Source: Chthonomonas sp. UBA2387 (GTDB lineage Bacteria; Armatimonadota; Fimbriimonadia; Fimbriimonadales; Fimbriimonadaceae). From it: a stretch of 27,601 nucleotides of DNA. The stretch covers positions 39,901-67,501 of the forward strand of contig DDSP01000007.1 in the NCBI GenBank assembly GCA_002343445.1, given 5' to 3'. Each line of letters begins with the position of its first letter. Position 1 is the stretch's first letter. Shown here one piece after another: positions 15,288 through 23,224 of this stretch. The position numbers and the translations under genes were made by a program. The notes beneath the pieces were generated by a model. That model was given only the letters and a program-made list of their open reading frames with translations, searched no databases and was not told the DNA's origin.

Positions 15288-16096
15288 GTGATCGCCCTTA
15301 GCATGACCGCTTTCGGCGCAGGAATGCCGAGCCAGTGCTCGAAGGCCCGAGCCCCTTGGGCGGCGAGCAGGCCCCGCCCATCGGTGTGGCGGCGACCCAC
15401 CGAAGCCGCCTGACGCTCGAACGCCGTAGGTTCGGATCCATACGCCAGATCGTATGCGAGCGCATCGGGAGGGGTGGATGCAAAGTCGAGATCGAGTTCG
15501 ATGCCCGAAAGGCCCGTCGAAGTCGCGTTCACCACAAGATCGGCGTCGGTCAGGTCGGGCCGATCGAGGACCTGGGCGCCCGGTGCGAGTTCTTGGACCA
15601 TCCGCTCGGCGCGATCGCGCGTGCGGTTCCAGACAGCCACCTCGACCCCGGCTTCGTCGCTCAACGCGGCCACCAACGCGCGTGCCGAACCGCCCGCCCC
15701 AAGCACCACGGCGCGGTACGGCGAGCGCAGGCCGAGGTCCGCCAATGTGTCCATGAAGCCGGGTGCGTCGGTGTTCCACGCTCGCCCCGTGCGCAGGTCG
15801 AGCGTGTTGGCCGCGCCGATTCTCGACGCGAGCGAGTCGGGCTGACTGGCCCATGCCAGAGCCTCGGCTTTGTGGGGCACCGTGACATTGACGCCTCGAT
15901 AGCCCATCTCGCGCATCCGTTCGAGCGCTTCGGCGACGCGGCCCGGTGCAACGTGGACGGCCACGTAGCGGTATGGCAACCCCAGCGCGTCGTAGGCGGC
16001 GTGATGCATTGCCGGAGACTTGGAATGCCGGACGGGGTCGCCGATCACGGCGAAGTCCGCCATCGGCAAGTCGTCCAACGTGTAGACGCGGCTCAT
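15284..16096 (-). CDS. aroE: shikimate dehydrogenase AroE
   Basis: 270 residues, NADP-dependent reduction of 3-dehydroshikimate in the chorismate pathway. Substrate loop: HSKSPAMHH (24-32). Active-site Lys76 lies in NVTVPHKAEAL (70-80). GAANTL (94-99; the usual motif is GAVNTL) and NTDAPGF (108-114, Asp110) follow. The nucleotide-binding loop is VLGAGGSARA (131-140), followed by NRTRDRAE. The C-terminal GRGLLAAQGARAFEHW is typical. ATG at 16096 in an ATGA overlap with the GtrA gene; the longer open frame upstream is GtrA out of frame. The order YqeG-x-AroE recalls the yqeG-yqeH-aroE order of Bacillus, with a GtrA gene in the yqeH position. Confidence 0.94.
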   Translation of the reverse strand: MSRVYTLDDLPMADFAVIGDPVRHSKSPAMHHAAYDALGLPYRYVAVHVAPGRVAEALERMREMGYRGVNVTVPHKAEALAWASQPDSLASRIGAANTLDLRTGRAWNTDAPGFMDTLADLGLRSPYRAVVLGAGGSARALVAALSDEAGVEVAVWNRTRDRAERMVQELAPGAQVLDRPDLTDADLVVNATSTGLSGIELDLDFASTPPDALAYDLAYGSEPTAFERQAASVGRRHTDGRGLLAAQGARAFEHWLGIPAPKAVMLRAIT

Positions 16097-16614
16097 CGCT
16101 TCCTGAACGCCCAAAGGCGTTGTCCGTTGAAGTTCCAAATGGCGACGAGCGCCGTGGCGATAAGCGTCGCGATGGCCCAACTGCGCTTGGGATGCCCTGG
16201 GACGATGTTCGCAAACAACCCGACCGCAGCCACGTTCAGCAACATGCCGATCACGGAGACCACGACGAACCGTGCGAACTGAACCCCGCGCTCTTCCTTG
16301 TCGCGAATCTTGAACGTCCAGTAGCGGTTCAGCACGAACGAGTTGACGATGGCCAGCGACGCTGTGGGAATCTTGAGGATGGGCACGGCCAGTTTTTGGG
16401 CCTTGTCGGGGTCGATCGCGCCCGTCCCCACCAACTGGCTCCACCATTCGCCCACGGCCACCGAGAGCGATTGCCCCCCGAAGTTCATGAACATGAGCAT
16501 GTAGTGCAGGCCAACGTCAATGACCGTGGACGTCCCTCCCACCACGCAGAACTTGAGGAACTGCTTGGCGATCGGGCGGGCGTTCAGCCACGCGACGAAG
16601 CCGGTCTCGGTCAC
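16093..16614 (-). CDS. GtrA-family membrane protein
   Basis: 173 residues with four predicted helices: about 20-45 (FLKFCVVGGTSTVIDVGLHYMLMF), 85-105, 117-140 and 148-165. The family motif NSFVLNRYWTF lies in helix 2, and the C-terminal NFNGQRLWAFRKR is typical. GtrA-like proteins are thought to move or support polyprenyl-linked sugars for cell-surface glycosylation. The loop between helices 1 and 2 is longer than usual. GTG start at 16614 in a GTGA overlap with the YqeG-type gene, and an ATGA overlap with aroE at its end. Nothing nearby fixes its partner glycosyltransferase. Confidence 0.86.
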   Translation of the reverse strand: MTETGFVAWLNARPIAKQFLKFCVVGGTSTVIDVGLHYMLMFMNFGGQSLSVAVGEWWSQLVGTGAIDPDKAQKLAVPILKIPTASLAIVNSFVLNRYWTFKIRDKEERGVQFARFVVVSVIGMLLNVAAVGLFANIVPGHPKRSWAIATLIATALVAIWNFNGQRLWAFRKR

Positions 16615-17177
16615 TGCGATGACGGACCTCCTGGCTTGCGTCGAAGCCGTTTCTTGAAGTGCCGAGCGAGGATGCGCTCGCCCATGCGCGAGACCTTGGT
16701 GCCGATGAACTCGCGTCGAGCCATGGGCACCAGCCAAACCGACTCGATGCCCGCACGGTTGGCCCCCAGCACGTCGGTGAACAGTTGGTCGCCGATCATG
16801 ATCGCCTGCTTCGCCTCAACCCCGAACTGGGCCAACGCCCGCCGATACACGTCCGGGTTCGGCTTGAACTTGCCCCGCAGGTAGGGAATGCCCATCCGCT
16901 CGGCAAGGCGCGCCAATCGCGCGGGATGACGCGTGTTGCTCAGGATGCAGAACTCGAGCCCGAGCGAACGGCCCTGAGCGAGCCACTCCAACACCCAATC
17001 GGGCAACGCTTCGCTGCCCCACGGCACCAGGGTGTTGTCCACATCGAGAAGGACGAGCCGTTTGCCTCGGGCGACCACGTCCTCCAGGTCCACGTCGCGC
17101 AGACTCCCGCCGAACTCGGTAGGCGCGAACGGGCGGGCCCACCTGCCGAAGAGGCTTCGGTCGGGGCGTTCGATCAA
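16611..17177 (-). CDS. YqeG-family HAD phosphatase
   Basis: 188 residues, HAD superfamily subclass IIIA. Motif I LLDVDNTLVPW (43-53, nucleophile Asp45 and Asp47), motif II ILSNTR (78-83), motif III Lys in GKFKPNPDV (102-110), motif IV MIGDQLFTDVLGANRAG (127-143). These match the YqeG / mitochondrial PGP phosphatase-like group, so a phosphatidylglycerophosphate or other phosphate-ester role is possible but unproven. The TTG start at 17177 is chosen because it forms a TTGA overlap with the mltG stop; the frame upstream is mltG read out of phase. The C-terminus is strongly basic (KKRLRRKPGG). Confidence 0.87.
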   Translation of the reverse strand: MIERPDRSLFGRWARPFAPTEFGGSLRDVDLEDVVARGKRLVLLDVDNTLVPWGSEALPDWVLEWLAQGRSLGLEFCILSNTRHPARLARLAERMGIPYLRGKFKPNPDVYRRALAQFGVEAKQAIMIGDQLFTDVLGANRAGIESVWLVPMARREFIGTKVSRMGERILARHFKKRLRRKPGGPSSQ

Positions 17178-18193
17178 GACGATGCTTGCTCCTGTGCCTT
17201 CAGGGCGGCGATGGCCTGACGGCGCTTGCGGATGTTGGCCAAGTGGTCTTCGTACCTCGTCGAGAACAGATGGTACCGATCCGGCATGGCCACGTAGTAA
17301 AGATAATCGTGGGTTTCGGGCTTCAACGCGCCGCCGATGCTGGCCACGGTGGGCGAGCAGATCGGTCCCGGCGGCAAGCCCGCGATGCGGTACGTGTTGT
17401 AGGGCGACTTCACGGACTGGTACTCGCTCACCAGCAACGGCCGCCACACCTGCAGCCCGTAGTTCACCGTGGCGTCGATCTGCAGGCGCATCCCCAAGCG
17501 GATGCGGTTCTCGATGACGCCCGCGATGCGCGGACGTTCCTCGTCGAGGGCGGCTTCCAATTGCACCATCGAGCCGATGATCACCGCTCGATGAAGGTCC
17601 TGCGGCTTGTCCAGCGCCTCGTACACCTTGCTCTCGAAGGCCTTGAGTTGCCGCGCGATGGCTCCGTGTGCGCCGAGCAGCGGCGGGAAATCGTACGTGT
17701 CGGGGTACAGGTAGCCCTCCAGCGAGTCCTCGGGCAGCGGGAACGACACCAGGCTCTGGAACAGCCCCGGGGTCTGCGTGGCCGCGACGTACTCCTCGGC
17801 CGTGCAAACGCCCTTCGATTCCAGCAGTTCGGCCGTCCGCGCGATCCAATAGAAGCTGGGGACGCGCACCATCTGGCGAATGGGTTTGCGCAACGCCTGC
17901 AGCACGCGGTTGCGGTGCATCCCCGGCGAGAGTTGGTACGTCCCGTTCGACACGGGCAACGAGTCGCGCCGGTAGCGGGCGTAGAGTTCCAGCGCTTGGG
18001 CGTTCTTGATGTAGCCCTCGCGTTCGAGCCGGTCGAGCGCGGTCCGCAGGGGCAGATCGTCCTCGAATCGGAGGTACTTCGGCTCGCCCGAGCCAATGGG
18101 CTGCGTTTCCTGGTTGACCCAGCCCGCCACACCTCCCAACGCCAGGGCGGCAAGCAGGATCAGTAGGAACAGGAATCGCCTAAGCCGCTTCAT
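17174..18193 (-). CDS. mltG: endolytic murein transglycosylase MltG
   Basis: 339 residues, inner-membrane lytic transglycosylase that cuts nascent glycan strands. A basic N-terminus and one helix (about 6-25) give a single-pass anchor. A LysM-like segment follows (about 38-105, DLPLRTALDRLEREGYI). The catalytic domain has EGYLYPDTYDFP (159-170), GSMVQLEAALDEERPRIAGV (207-226), NRIRLGMRLQIDATVNYG (229-246), PYNTYRIAGLPPGPICSP (264-281) and a final YLYYVA...HLFSTRYEDH. Glu213 aligns with E. coli Glu218, the catalytic residue. The Glu two residues before it in most homologues is Gln211 here. ATG at 18193, 14 nt inside the end of ruvX; ruvX-mltG adjacency is also known in Bacillus. Confidence 0.94.
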   Translation of the reverse strand: MKRLRRFLFLLILLAALALGGVAGWVNQETQPIGSGEPKYLRFEDDLPLRTALDRLEREGYIKNAQALELYARYRRDSLPVSNGTYQLSPGMHRNRVLQALRKPIRQMVRVPSFYWIARTAELLESKGVCTAEEYVAATQTPGLFQSLVSFPLPEDSLEGYLYPDTYDFPPLLGAHGAIARQLKAFESKVYEALDKPQDLHRAVIIGSMVQLEAALDEERPRIAGVIENRIRLGMRLQIDATVNYGLQVWRPLLVSEYQSVKSPYNTYRIAGLPPGPICSPTVASIGGALKPETHDYLYYVAMPDRYHLFSTRYEDHLANIRKRRQAIAALKAQEQASS

Positions 18194-18587
18194 CGAAGTA
18201 CCTCTCCAGAATCCGGACCGCAGCCTCGCCGTCCACACGCTTGCGGCGGGCGCTCGCTTTCAGTCCGGCTTCACGCATGGCTTGGTCCGAGGCCTCGCTG
18301 GTCAACGATTCGTCCACCAAAGCCGTGGCCACACCGATCTCGGACAGTCGCTCGGCGAGTTTCTCGATGACTTTGGACATCTTGGTGGGCTGGCCTTCCA
18401 TCAGGGGCAATCCGAGGACGCAGACGGCAGCTTCCTCTCGGCGCATGATCTGAGCGATGGCTTCGGCATCCTTGGCCAACGACCCGCTGGGGATCAGGTT
18501 GGCTCGCGGCGAGGCGATGCCGTGTTCCGATTCACCCAACGCCACACCGATCTTGGTCGTTCCGAAGTCGATGCCCAAGACCCTCAT
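18180..18587 (-). CDS. ruvX: RuvX/YqgF-family nuclease
   Basis: 135 residues, RNase H-like fold, the usual length. The family acts in 16S rRNA 5' maturation and is also called a putative Holliday junction resolvase. Motifs: LGIDFGTTKIGVALGE (4-19, Asp7), VLGLPLMEGQPTKM (57-70), LVDESLTSEASDQAM (90-104; DESLTS replaces the common DERLTT) and VDGEAAVRILERYF (118-131, Asp119). The metal acidic residues are kept. ATG at 18587 in an ATGA overlap with the HisN-like gene; the longer frame upstream is that gene out of phase. Confidence 0.93.
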   Translation of the reverse strand: MRVLGIDFGTTKIGVALGESEHGIASPRANLIPSGSLAKDAEAIAQIMRREEAAVCVLGLPLMEGQPTKMSKVIEKLAERLSEIGVATALVDESLTSEASDQAMREAGLKASARRKRVDGEAAVRILERYFDEAA

Positions 18588-19339
18588 GCTCCGTGCAACT
18601 CCCGGAGCAGCCAATCGTGGAGCGCGCCGTTGCTGCTCACCGCACTCGGCCCAACACCGGGACTCCCCTGCGTATCCGTGAACCGGCCCCCGGCTTCTTC
18701 GACGATCACCGTGATGGCGGAAATGTCCCAGCGGGCGATCACGGGGTCGATCATGGCCTCGACACGGCCCGACGCCACGAGTGCGTGACCGTAGGCGTCG
18801 CACCAAGTGCGCGTCGCCAGCGTCTGCGCGGCGATGCGGCCCAAGCCGGACGCAAACCCGTGCTGGGCCATGCCCTTGAAGCCCGCATGGCAGATGATCG
18901 CGCGGGCGGGATCGGTCGTTGGCGAGACTCGGCACGGACGCCCGTTGAACCATGCCCCGCCTCCTTGTTCGGCGAACAACATCTCGTCGAGTGCGGGAAA
19001 GTAGCACACACCGAGAACGGGCTGCTGATCGACCTCGTAGCTCAACAGCGTCGCGTACAACGGAACGCCGGCGATGAACGACTTGGTGCCGTCGATCGGG
19101 TCGAGCACCCAGCGGTCGGCGGCGTCCTCGGCGCCACCCTCCTCTTCGCCCAACACGGGCTCGGCGGGAAACGCGCGGGCGAGTTCCTCGCGGATCATGC
19201 GCTCGGCCTGTCTATCGGCCTCGGTGACTGGAGTCGCGTCGGCCTTGTAGACCACGTGTGGTTGGCTTTGGAACCGAGACAGGGTGGTTCGTCCGGCGCG
19301 ATAGGCGATGTCGAGGGCTGTTGCCAAGCGCGGACTCAT
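18584..19339 (-). CDS. inositol-monophosphatase-family phosphatase, HisN-like
   Basis: 251 residues of the Mg-dependent IMPase family. Metal motifs: GEEEGG (64-69), WVLDPIDGTKSFIAGVPLY (77-95, Asp80, Asp83, Thr85) and ARWDISAITVIVEEAGG (202-218, Asp205). The sequence around 'GTKSFIxGVPL', 'PVLGVCYFPAL' and 'GGGAWFNGRPCRVS' is closest to the group acting as histidinol-phosphatase in His synthesis, so that is the likeliest job. Other sugar or inositol phosphates remain possible. No other his gene is in the window. Start 23 nt after the TauE/SafE stop, end overlapping ruvX by 4 nt. Confidence 0.87.
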   Translation of the reverse strand: MSPRLATALDIAYRAGRTTLSRFQSQPHVVYKADATPVTEADRQAERMIREELARAFPAEPVLGEEEGGAEDAADRWVLDPIDGTKSFIAGVPLYATLLSYEVDQQPVLGVCYFPALDEMLFAEQGGGAWFNGRPCRVSPTTDPARAIICHAGFKGMAQHGFASGLGRIAAQTLATRTWCDAYGHALVASGRVEAMIDPVIARWDISAITVIVEEAGGRFTDTQGSPGVGPSAVSSNGALHDWLLRELHGA

Positions 19340-19362
19340 TCAGCCAACAGTTTATCCCGGTC

Positions 19363-20121
19363 TCACGACAGGAGTTCCTTCGCGGCCATCGCGAGCCCCA
19401 TCACCAGCACGAACCAGCCGAAGCCCTTCTTGAGGTTGGCCGCAGCGACCCGCTTGCCGATCGCCGCACCGGCCCACGAGCCCGCCAGCATCACGCCGAC
19501 GACGCCGCCCAAGAACGCCCAAGGCATGTCCTGAGCGTGCGTCAGGTCCACCCCGAACCCGACCAGCGACTGAATGGCGATGACCATGAGCGACGTTCCG
19601 ACGGCCATCTTCATGTCGAGCCGCCCGAACCAGAGCAGCGCGGGCACGATCAGGAACCCTCCGCCCGCGCCGAGAAAACTCGAAACCGCCCCGACCAGGA
19701 AGCCGACGACGGCCATCTTCGCGGGCGACGCCTCGCCTTGGCCCGGCGCAGGCCCCGCGCCTCGGATCATGGAAAGCGCGACCGCAACCATCAACCCCGC
19801 AAACGGAACGAGCACCACCTTGGCCCGAGCCACCTCCCAAGGTCCAATCGCCACAACAGGGGGCAACAGTGGAACGAGGAAGTGCCGGATGAGCAACACG
19901 CCCACCAGGGCGGGAACGGCAAACGCCAACCCGATGCGCGGCTCGACCAGCCCACGTCGCCCGAAACCGATCGCCGAGACGGCCGCGTTGAGCCCCACGA
20001 CGCCGAGCGAAAACCCGGTGGCGCGGACGGGGTCAACCTCGAACAAGTACACGAGGATCGGCACGGTGAGGATCGCGCCGCCGCCGCCCGTGAGCCCGAG
20101 CGCCAGCCCCGCCAGAGCCAA
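19363..20121 (-). CDS. TauE/SafE-family anion permease (start unresolved)
   Basis: At least 252 residues with about eight hydrophobic helices in two halves. Each half opens with the family's Gly-rich motif: LGLTGGGGAILTVPILVYL near the N-terminus and SSFLGAGGGFLIVPALLW in the middle. The family (sulfite exporter TauE/SafE) moves sulfite, sulfoacetate or other small organic anions. The start is odd. The only canonical in-frame codon is TTG at 20121, which trims helix 1. The coding-like sequence runs back to ATC at 20145 (IEIAGYALLALAG), overlapping the pxpC end by 10 nt, with a G-run (CGGGGG) just before it. Directly following pxpBAC, it may import or export a pyroglutamate-linked metabolite, an inference from position only. 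Confidence 0.85.
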   Translation of the reverse strand: MALAGLALGLTGGGGAILTVPILVYLFEVDPVRATGFSLGVVGLNAAVSAIGFGRRGLVEPRIGLAFAVPALVGVLLIRHFLVPLLPPVVAIGPWEVARAKVVLVPFAGLMVAVALSMIRGAGPAPGQGEASPAKMAVVGFLVGAVSSFLGAGGGFLIVPALLWFGRLDMKMAVGTSLMVIAIQSLVGFGVDLTHAQDMPWAFLGGVVGVMLAGSWAGAAIGKRVAAANLKKGFGWFVLVMGLAMAAKELLS

Positions 20122-20135
20122 GAGTGCGTAGCCCG

Positions 20136-20957
20136 CTATCTCGATGAGAGGCCCCCGTGCAGGCGGATGGCCCCGATCCGCGCGGCGAGCCGTGATCTGG
20201 CGGCTTCGCGCAGTGCCATCGCCTCGTCCCAGCCAATCGGCTGGAAGTGGATCGTTGCACCCGGCGCGAGTTGCCCCAAGCGGTCGAGGTCGCCTTCGGC
20301 CACCACACCGACCTTCGGGTAGCCGCCTAGCGTGGGGCCATCGGGTCCGACGACCAAAAACGTGCCGCTCGGAGTCCATTGCACGGCCCCGACGCATGCG
20401 GGTTCGCTCGGCAGTTCGTGCGCGTGGGTCGGTGCGTCCGCGCGGTTCAGGCGCAATCCGACACGGTCGCTGTGGACGCCGACGGTCCAGGGAGTCTCGA
20501 TGAGTGTTTCCAACAGAAGGAGAGAGGCTTGCGGCCCCGGACAGAGATTCAACGGTCCCGTCGCGAGGGAAGAAACCGGCTCGGCCAGCCGCAACGGGAC
20601 GCCCCCAACTTGCGACCAGGCGACGACGACCCGAGCGCCGCGACCGACTTTGCCGCGCACGGTGATCCTGTCTCCGCGACGAACGACGTACCTTCCGTCG
20701 CCGGGGCGGCGCGTCTCTTCCACGATCACCTCGCACGGGGCACCGACCGCAGCGACCATGCAATCGTCCTCGGCTACGAACGTCCCACCGAACAAACTCA
20801 GCTCCCATACAGGCGCCGTCTCGGGCTTTCCGACCAGGGCGTTCGCCAAGGCTGCGGACTCGCGATCCATCGCGCCGCCTGGGGGAACCCCGTAACGGCG
20901 CAGACCTGGCGAAGGACCGACGAGGGCACCGTGGAACGGACCGACAGGGGTCAACAC
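20136..20957 (-). CDS. pxpC: 5-oxoprolinase subunit C (KipA/AHS2 type)
   Basis: 273 residues, shorter than the usual ~310-330. Part of the ATP-dependent PxpABC 5-oxoprolinase, which opens pyroglutamate to glutamate. Seen: GPSPGLRRYGVPPGGAMDRES (the conserved 'D-x-G-R-x-G-x-x-x-x-G-x-M-D' segment with the first D-x-G as S-P-G), ANALVG, WELSLFGG, ARVVVAWS, RVGLRLNR, LPSEPACVGAVQWTPSG, VVGPDGPTLGGYPKVGVV and a final QLAPGATIHFQPI. Start GTG at 20957, or TTG at 20954, which would make a TTGA overlap with pxpA. The downstream permease overlaps or abuts its stop. Confidence 0.92.
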   Translation of the reverse strand: MLTPVGPFHGALVGPSPGLRRYGVPPGGAMDRESAALANALVGKPETAPVWELSLFGGTFVAEDDCMVAAVGAPCEVIVEETRRPGDGRYVVRRGDRITVRGKVGRGARVVVAWSQVGGVPLRLAEPVSSLATGPLNLCPGPQASLLLLETLIETPWTVGVHSDRVGLRLNRADAPTHAHELPSEPACVGAVQWTPSGTFLVVGPDGPTLGGYPKVGVVAEGDLDRLGQLAPGATIHFQPIGWDEAMALREAARSRLAARIGAIRLHGGLSSR

Positions 20958-21649
20958 GCCGCGACCTCCCAACCCTTGGCTTCGAGGGCGAAACGAACGG
21001 CCGCCATGATCTCGACGCATCCGGGCGAATCGCCGTGGACGCAGAGGCTGCGGCACTTACCCGCCAACGCAAGGGCCAGCGCCGACGCTGTTTCGGGGCT
21101 CTTGAGCAAGGCACCTGGCGTGCCTCTGGGCAACAGAAAGCCACGGGCGTCGTAGCCACGGTCCACAAATCCTTCGGGAAGGAACGGCACGCCCGCGAGT
21201 TGAGCAATCGCTGCATGGACGGGACCGTCGCGACCTGCCTCGGCCAGGCCCATGAGCGGCACGCCCGTTTCCACGAGCAGCGCCATCATGGCTTCGATCG
21301 CCCACACCTCGCCGCGTGCCGCATCGTTGTAGAGCGCTCCATGGGGCTTCAGGTAGGCGGGTTCGAAAGCCTCGACAAACCGAAGCGTCTGCTCCCGAAC
21401 GCTGGCCAGCCACGCCTTGCGCTGCGCAGCCGCTGGCGACACTCGGCCCAAACCTTTGCGGTCGGGGTAGCCCGGGTGTGCGCCGATCCGCACCCCAAGT
21501 TCCTTGCACCGCGCCACAGTCTGTTGGGTGAGTTCCCACGAACCCGCGTGTTCGCCGCAGCCCACGTTGGCCGAGGTCACCCACTCCAAGAGCGCCTCGT
21601 CGTGCGGTGCTCCCTCGCCCAAGTCGGCGTTCAAGTCGATGCGCTTCAC
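20951..21649 (-). CDS. pxpA: 5-oxoprolinase subunit A (LamB/YcsF)
   Basis: 232 residues, slightly short of the ~245-255 norm. It begins with IDLNADLGEG (4-13). Next are SANVGCGEHAGSWE (26-39; the common form is SANIACGFHAGDP), RIGAHPGYPDRKGLGR (54-69), YLKPHGALYN (99-108) and the C-terminal SLCVHGDSPG. This is the LamB/YcsF fold, the metal-bearing lactam-opening subunit of PxpABC. GTG start within a GTGA overlap with pxpB, and the stop overlaps the pxpC start, so the three subunits are coupled. Loss of the Phe in CGFHAGD (Glu here) is a small departure from the family. Confidence 0.93.
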   Translation of the reverse strand: MKRIDLNADLGEGAPHDEALLEWVTSANVGCGEHAGSWELTQQTVARCKELGVRIGAHPGYPDRKGLGRVSPAAAQRKAWLASVREQTLRFVEAFEPAYLKPHGALYNDAARGEVWAIEAMMALLVETGVPLMGLAEAGRDGPVHAAIAQLAGVPFLPEGFVDRGYDARGFLLPRGTPGALLKSPETASALALALAGKCRSLCVHGDSPGCVEIMAAVRFALEAKGWEVAAC

Positions 21650-22287
21650 AGCCGCTCACCCCTTCGGGCTTCGAGTTCGCCTTCGGAGATCGGAGCGAAC
21701 CGGATGCGGTCGCCTGGTTCGATCGGAAAGTACCGATCCTCGACGTCCACCAGGGTCAATGGCGTGCGGCCGATCAGCCACCAACCACCGGGCCGCTCCA
21801 GCGGATAGATGCCCGCTTGGTCGTACGCGAGCGCCACGGACCCCGCAGGCACGCGCACTCGAGGCACCTCCATCCTCGGCAGACCGACGAGCCTCTCGGG
21901 GAGACCCGAAAGGTAGGGGAAGCCGGGGCAGAAGCCGATCGCTTCGCACGCGTACTCGGCCCCAGTGTGGAGCTCGATGAACTCGGAGGTCGTCAGACAC
22001 AGCCGATCGCAAGCAGCGACGAAGTCCTCGCCTAGTTCGTAGCACACGGGAATCGTGTGGCTCTTCGCCTGCGCACCAGACCCATCAGAACCCGTGGCAG
22101 CCGCGATGAGAGCATCCGGGTCCAGCAGATCGGGCTCGCCATAGACCCCTACGGATTGCAGCGCGGGAACGGCCTCACTGACCCCATCAAGACCTGCGGC
22201 GTCAATGGAGCGCGCGACGTCGTAGGGGCGGCGGTCCCCCAAATCGCGGAGGATCCATGCAGATTCGCCCAGGCGAACGATGCGCAT
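21646..22287 (-). CDS. pxpB: 5-oxoprolinase subunit B (KipI/AHS1 type)
   Basis: 213 residues. The allophanate hydrolase subunit 1/KipI fold is marked by IPVCYELGEDF (79-89), LHTGAEYACEAIGFCPGFPY (106-125), LPRMEVPRVRVPAGSVALA (136-154) and YPLERPGGWWLIGRTPL (161-177). With PxpC it forms the ATP-dependent, carboxyltransferase-like half of 5-oxoprolinase. The ATG at 22287 is preferred to an earlier in-frame start because MRIVRLGESAWILRDLG is the normal N-terminus. It starts 16 nt after the diacylglycerol-kinase-family stop, so that gene may lead the operon. Confidence 0.92.
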   Translation of the reverse strand: MRIVRLGESAWILRDLGDRRPYDVARSIDAAGLDGVSEAVPALQSVGVYGEPDLLDPDALIAAATGSDGSGAQAKSHTIPVCYELGEDFVAACDRLCLTTSEFIELHTGAEYACEAIGFCPGFPYLSGLPERLVGLPRMEVPRVRVPAGSVALAYDQAGIYPLERPGGWWLIGRTPLTLVDVEDRYFPIEPGDRIRFAPISEGELEARRGERL

Positions 22288-22303
22288 AGCCCTAAGTATG
22301 GGC

Positions 22304-23176
22304 TCAGCGGACCAGGCGAATCGCCGCTGGACGGATCTCGACGTGCAAAGGAGTCGTTCCAGCGAGTTCGCCATCCACCAACACGGGCAACGGCGAGTCG
22401 CTTACGATGGAGGCCCGAAGCACGCGCCGAGTGTGGTACTTGGGGTGCGACGTGTGCCGTCCCGAAAACGCCTTCGGCAGCGTCCTCACGAAGTCCAGCT
22501 TCCCGATCTCGTGGATCACGGCCAAGTCGAGGCTGCCGTCGTCCAGCACCGCCGAGGGCGCGATCTGCAGACCGCCCCCATAGCTTCGCGAGTTGGCCAC
22601 CGCGCAGAGCATCGCCCGCGTCTCGATCGTCCCGGAGTCGGTCTCGATGCGAAGGCTCGCGGCACGGTAGGTCGCCAGTTCGGCCAGGATCGCAGCCAGA
22701 TACGCGGGCGTCCCTTTCAAGAACCTGAGGCCGTGGTTGATCCGATGGGCGACACGCGCATCGAACCCGCACCCTGCCACGTTGAGGAACGGACGCCCGT
22801 TCGCGATCCCCACGTCCACCGGCGATGCGCTCCCTGCGGCCAGCGCGGCCAAAGCAGCCGGCAGGTCGTTGCCAAAGGGCAGCATCCGGGCCAGATCGTT
22901 GCCCGTGCCCACATGCAGCACGGCTAGGGCCGCCGACGACCCGAGGACTCCCGCCAACGCTTCGTGAACGGTGCCGTCTCCGCCAGCCGCCGCCACGAGT
23001 TCCGCTCCTTCGGAGATGGCGCGTTGCGCAAGTTCGGTCGCGTGACCGCGCGCGTCGGTAGTCCAGACCTGCCAATCGCCGGGTTGTTGGGCCGCAAACG
23101 CTCGGATGCTCTCCAACGCGCGCTGGCCACGCCCGCGACCCGCTTTGGGATTGACCAGAATGCGCACGACCGACAC
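22304..23176 (-). CDS. diacylglycerol/sphingosine kinase family protein
   Basis: 290 residues of the DagK/LCB5/YegS lipid-kinase-like family. ILVNPKAGRGRG (6-17) is the nucleotide-site loop, AAGGDGTVHEAL (63-73) the GGDGT ATP motif, and LHVGTGNDLARML (87-99) the family's G-T-x-N-D segment. A C-terminal beta domain follows, with DDGSLDLAVI and VDGE near the end. Likely a membrane-lipid phosphorylation enzyme; the exact lipid is unknown. GTG at 23176 is supported by TAGCAT exactly 6 nt upstream. This is the likely first gene of the long minus-strand cluster. Confidence 0.9.
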   Translation of the reverse strand: MSVVRILVNPKAGRGRGQRALESIRAFAAQQPGDWQVWTTDARGHATELAQRAISEGAELVAAAGGDGTVHEALAGVLGSSAALAVLHVGTGNDLARMLPFGNDLPAALAALAAGSASPVDVGIANGRPFLNVAGCGFDARVAHRINHGLRFLKGTPAYLAAILAELATYRAASLRIETDSGTIETRAMLCAVANSRSYGGGLQIAPSAVLDDGSLDLAVIHEIGKLDFVRTLPKAFSGRHTSHPKYHTRRVLRASIVSDSPLPVLVDGELAGTTPLHVEIRPAAIRLVR

Positions 23177-23188
23177 GCGGCGATGCTA
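23177..23188 (-). promoter_or_regulatory. TANNNT-N6 leaderless -10 element of the lipid kinase gene
   Basis: Minus strand TAGCAT (23188-23183), six bases (CGCCGC), then GTG at 23176. No Shine-Dalgarno is present. It lies in the 48-bp space shared with the divergent xylA, whose own 6-nt-spaced hexamer is CAAACT (23213-23218), one base off TANNNT. TTGGCA sits 21 bp upstream on the minus strand, too far to be a standard -35. Confidence 0.55.
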
Positions 23189-23224
23189 CACCAAACTCGG
23201 CTCTCGGGATGCCAAACTTGCACC

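Noticed and set aside
13731..15413. 560-codon open frame on the plus strand
   Set aside because: It is antisense to the DnaA-like orphan, tsaC and aroE, whose motifs are unmistakable. Long antisense frames are expected in G+C-rich coding DNA.
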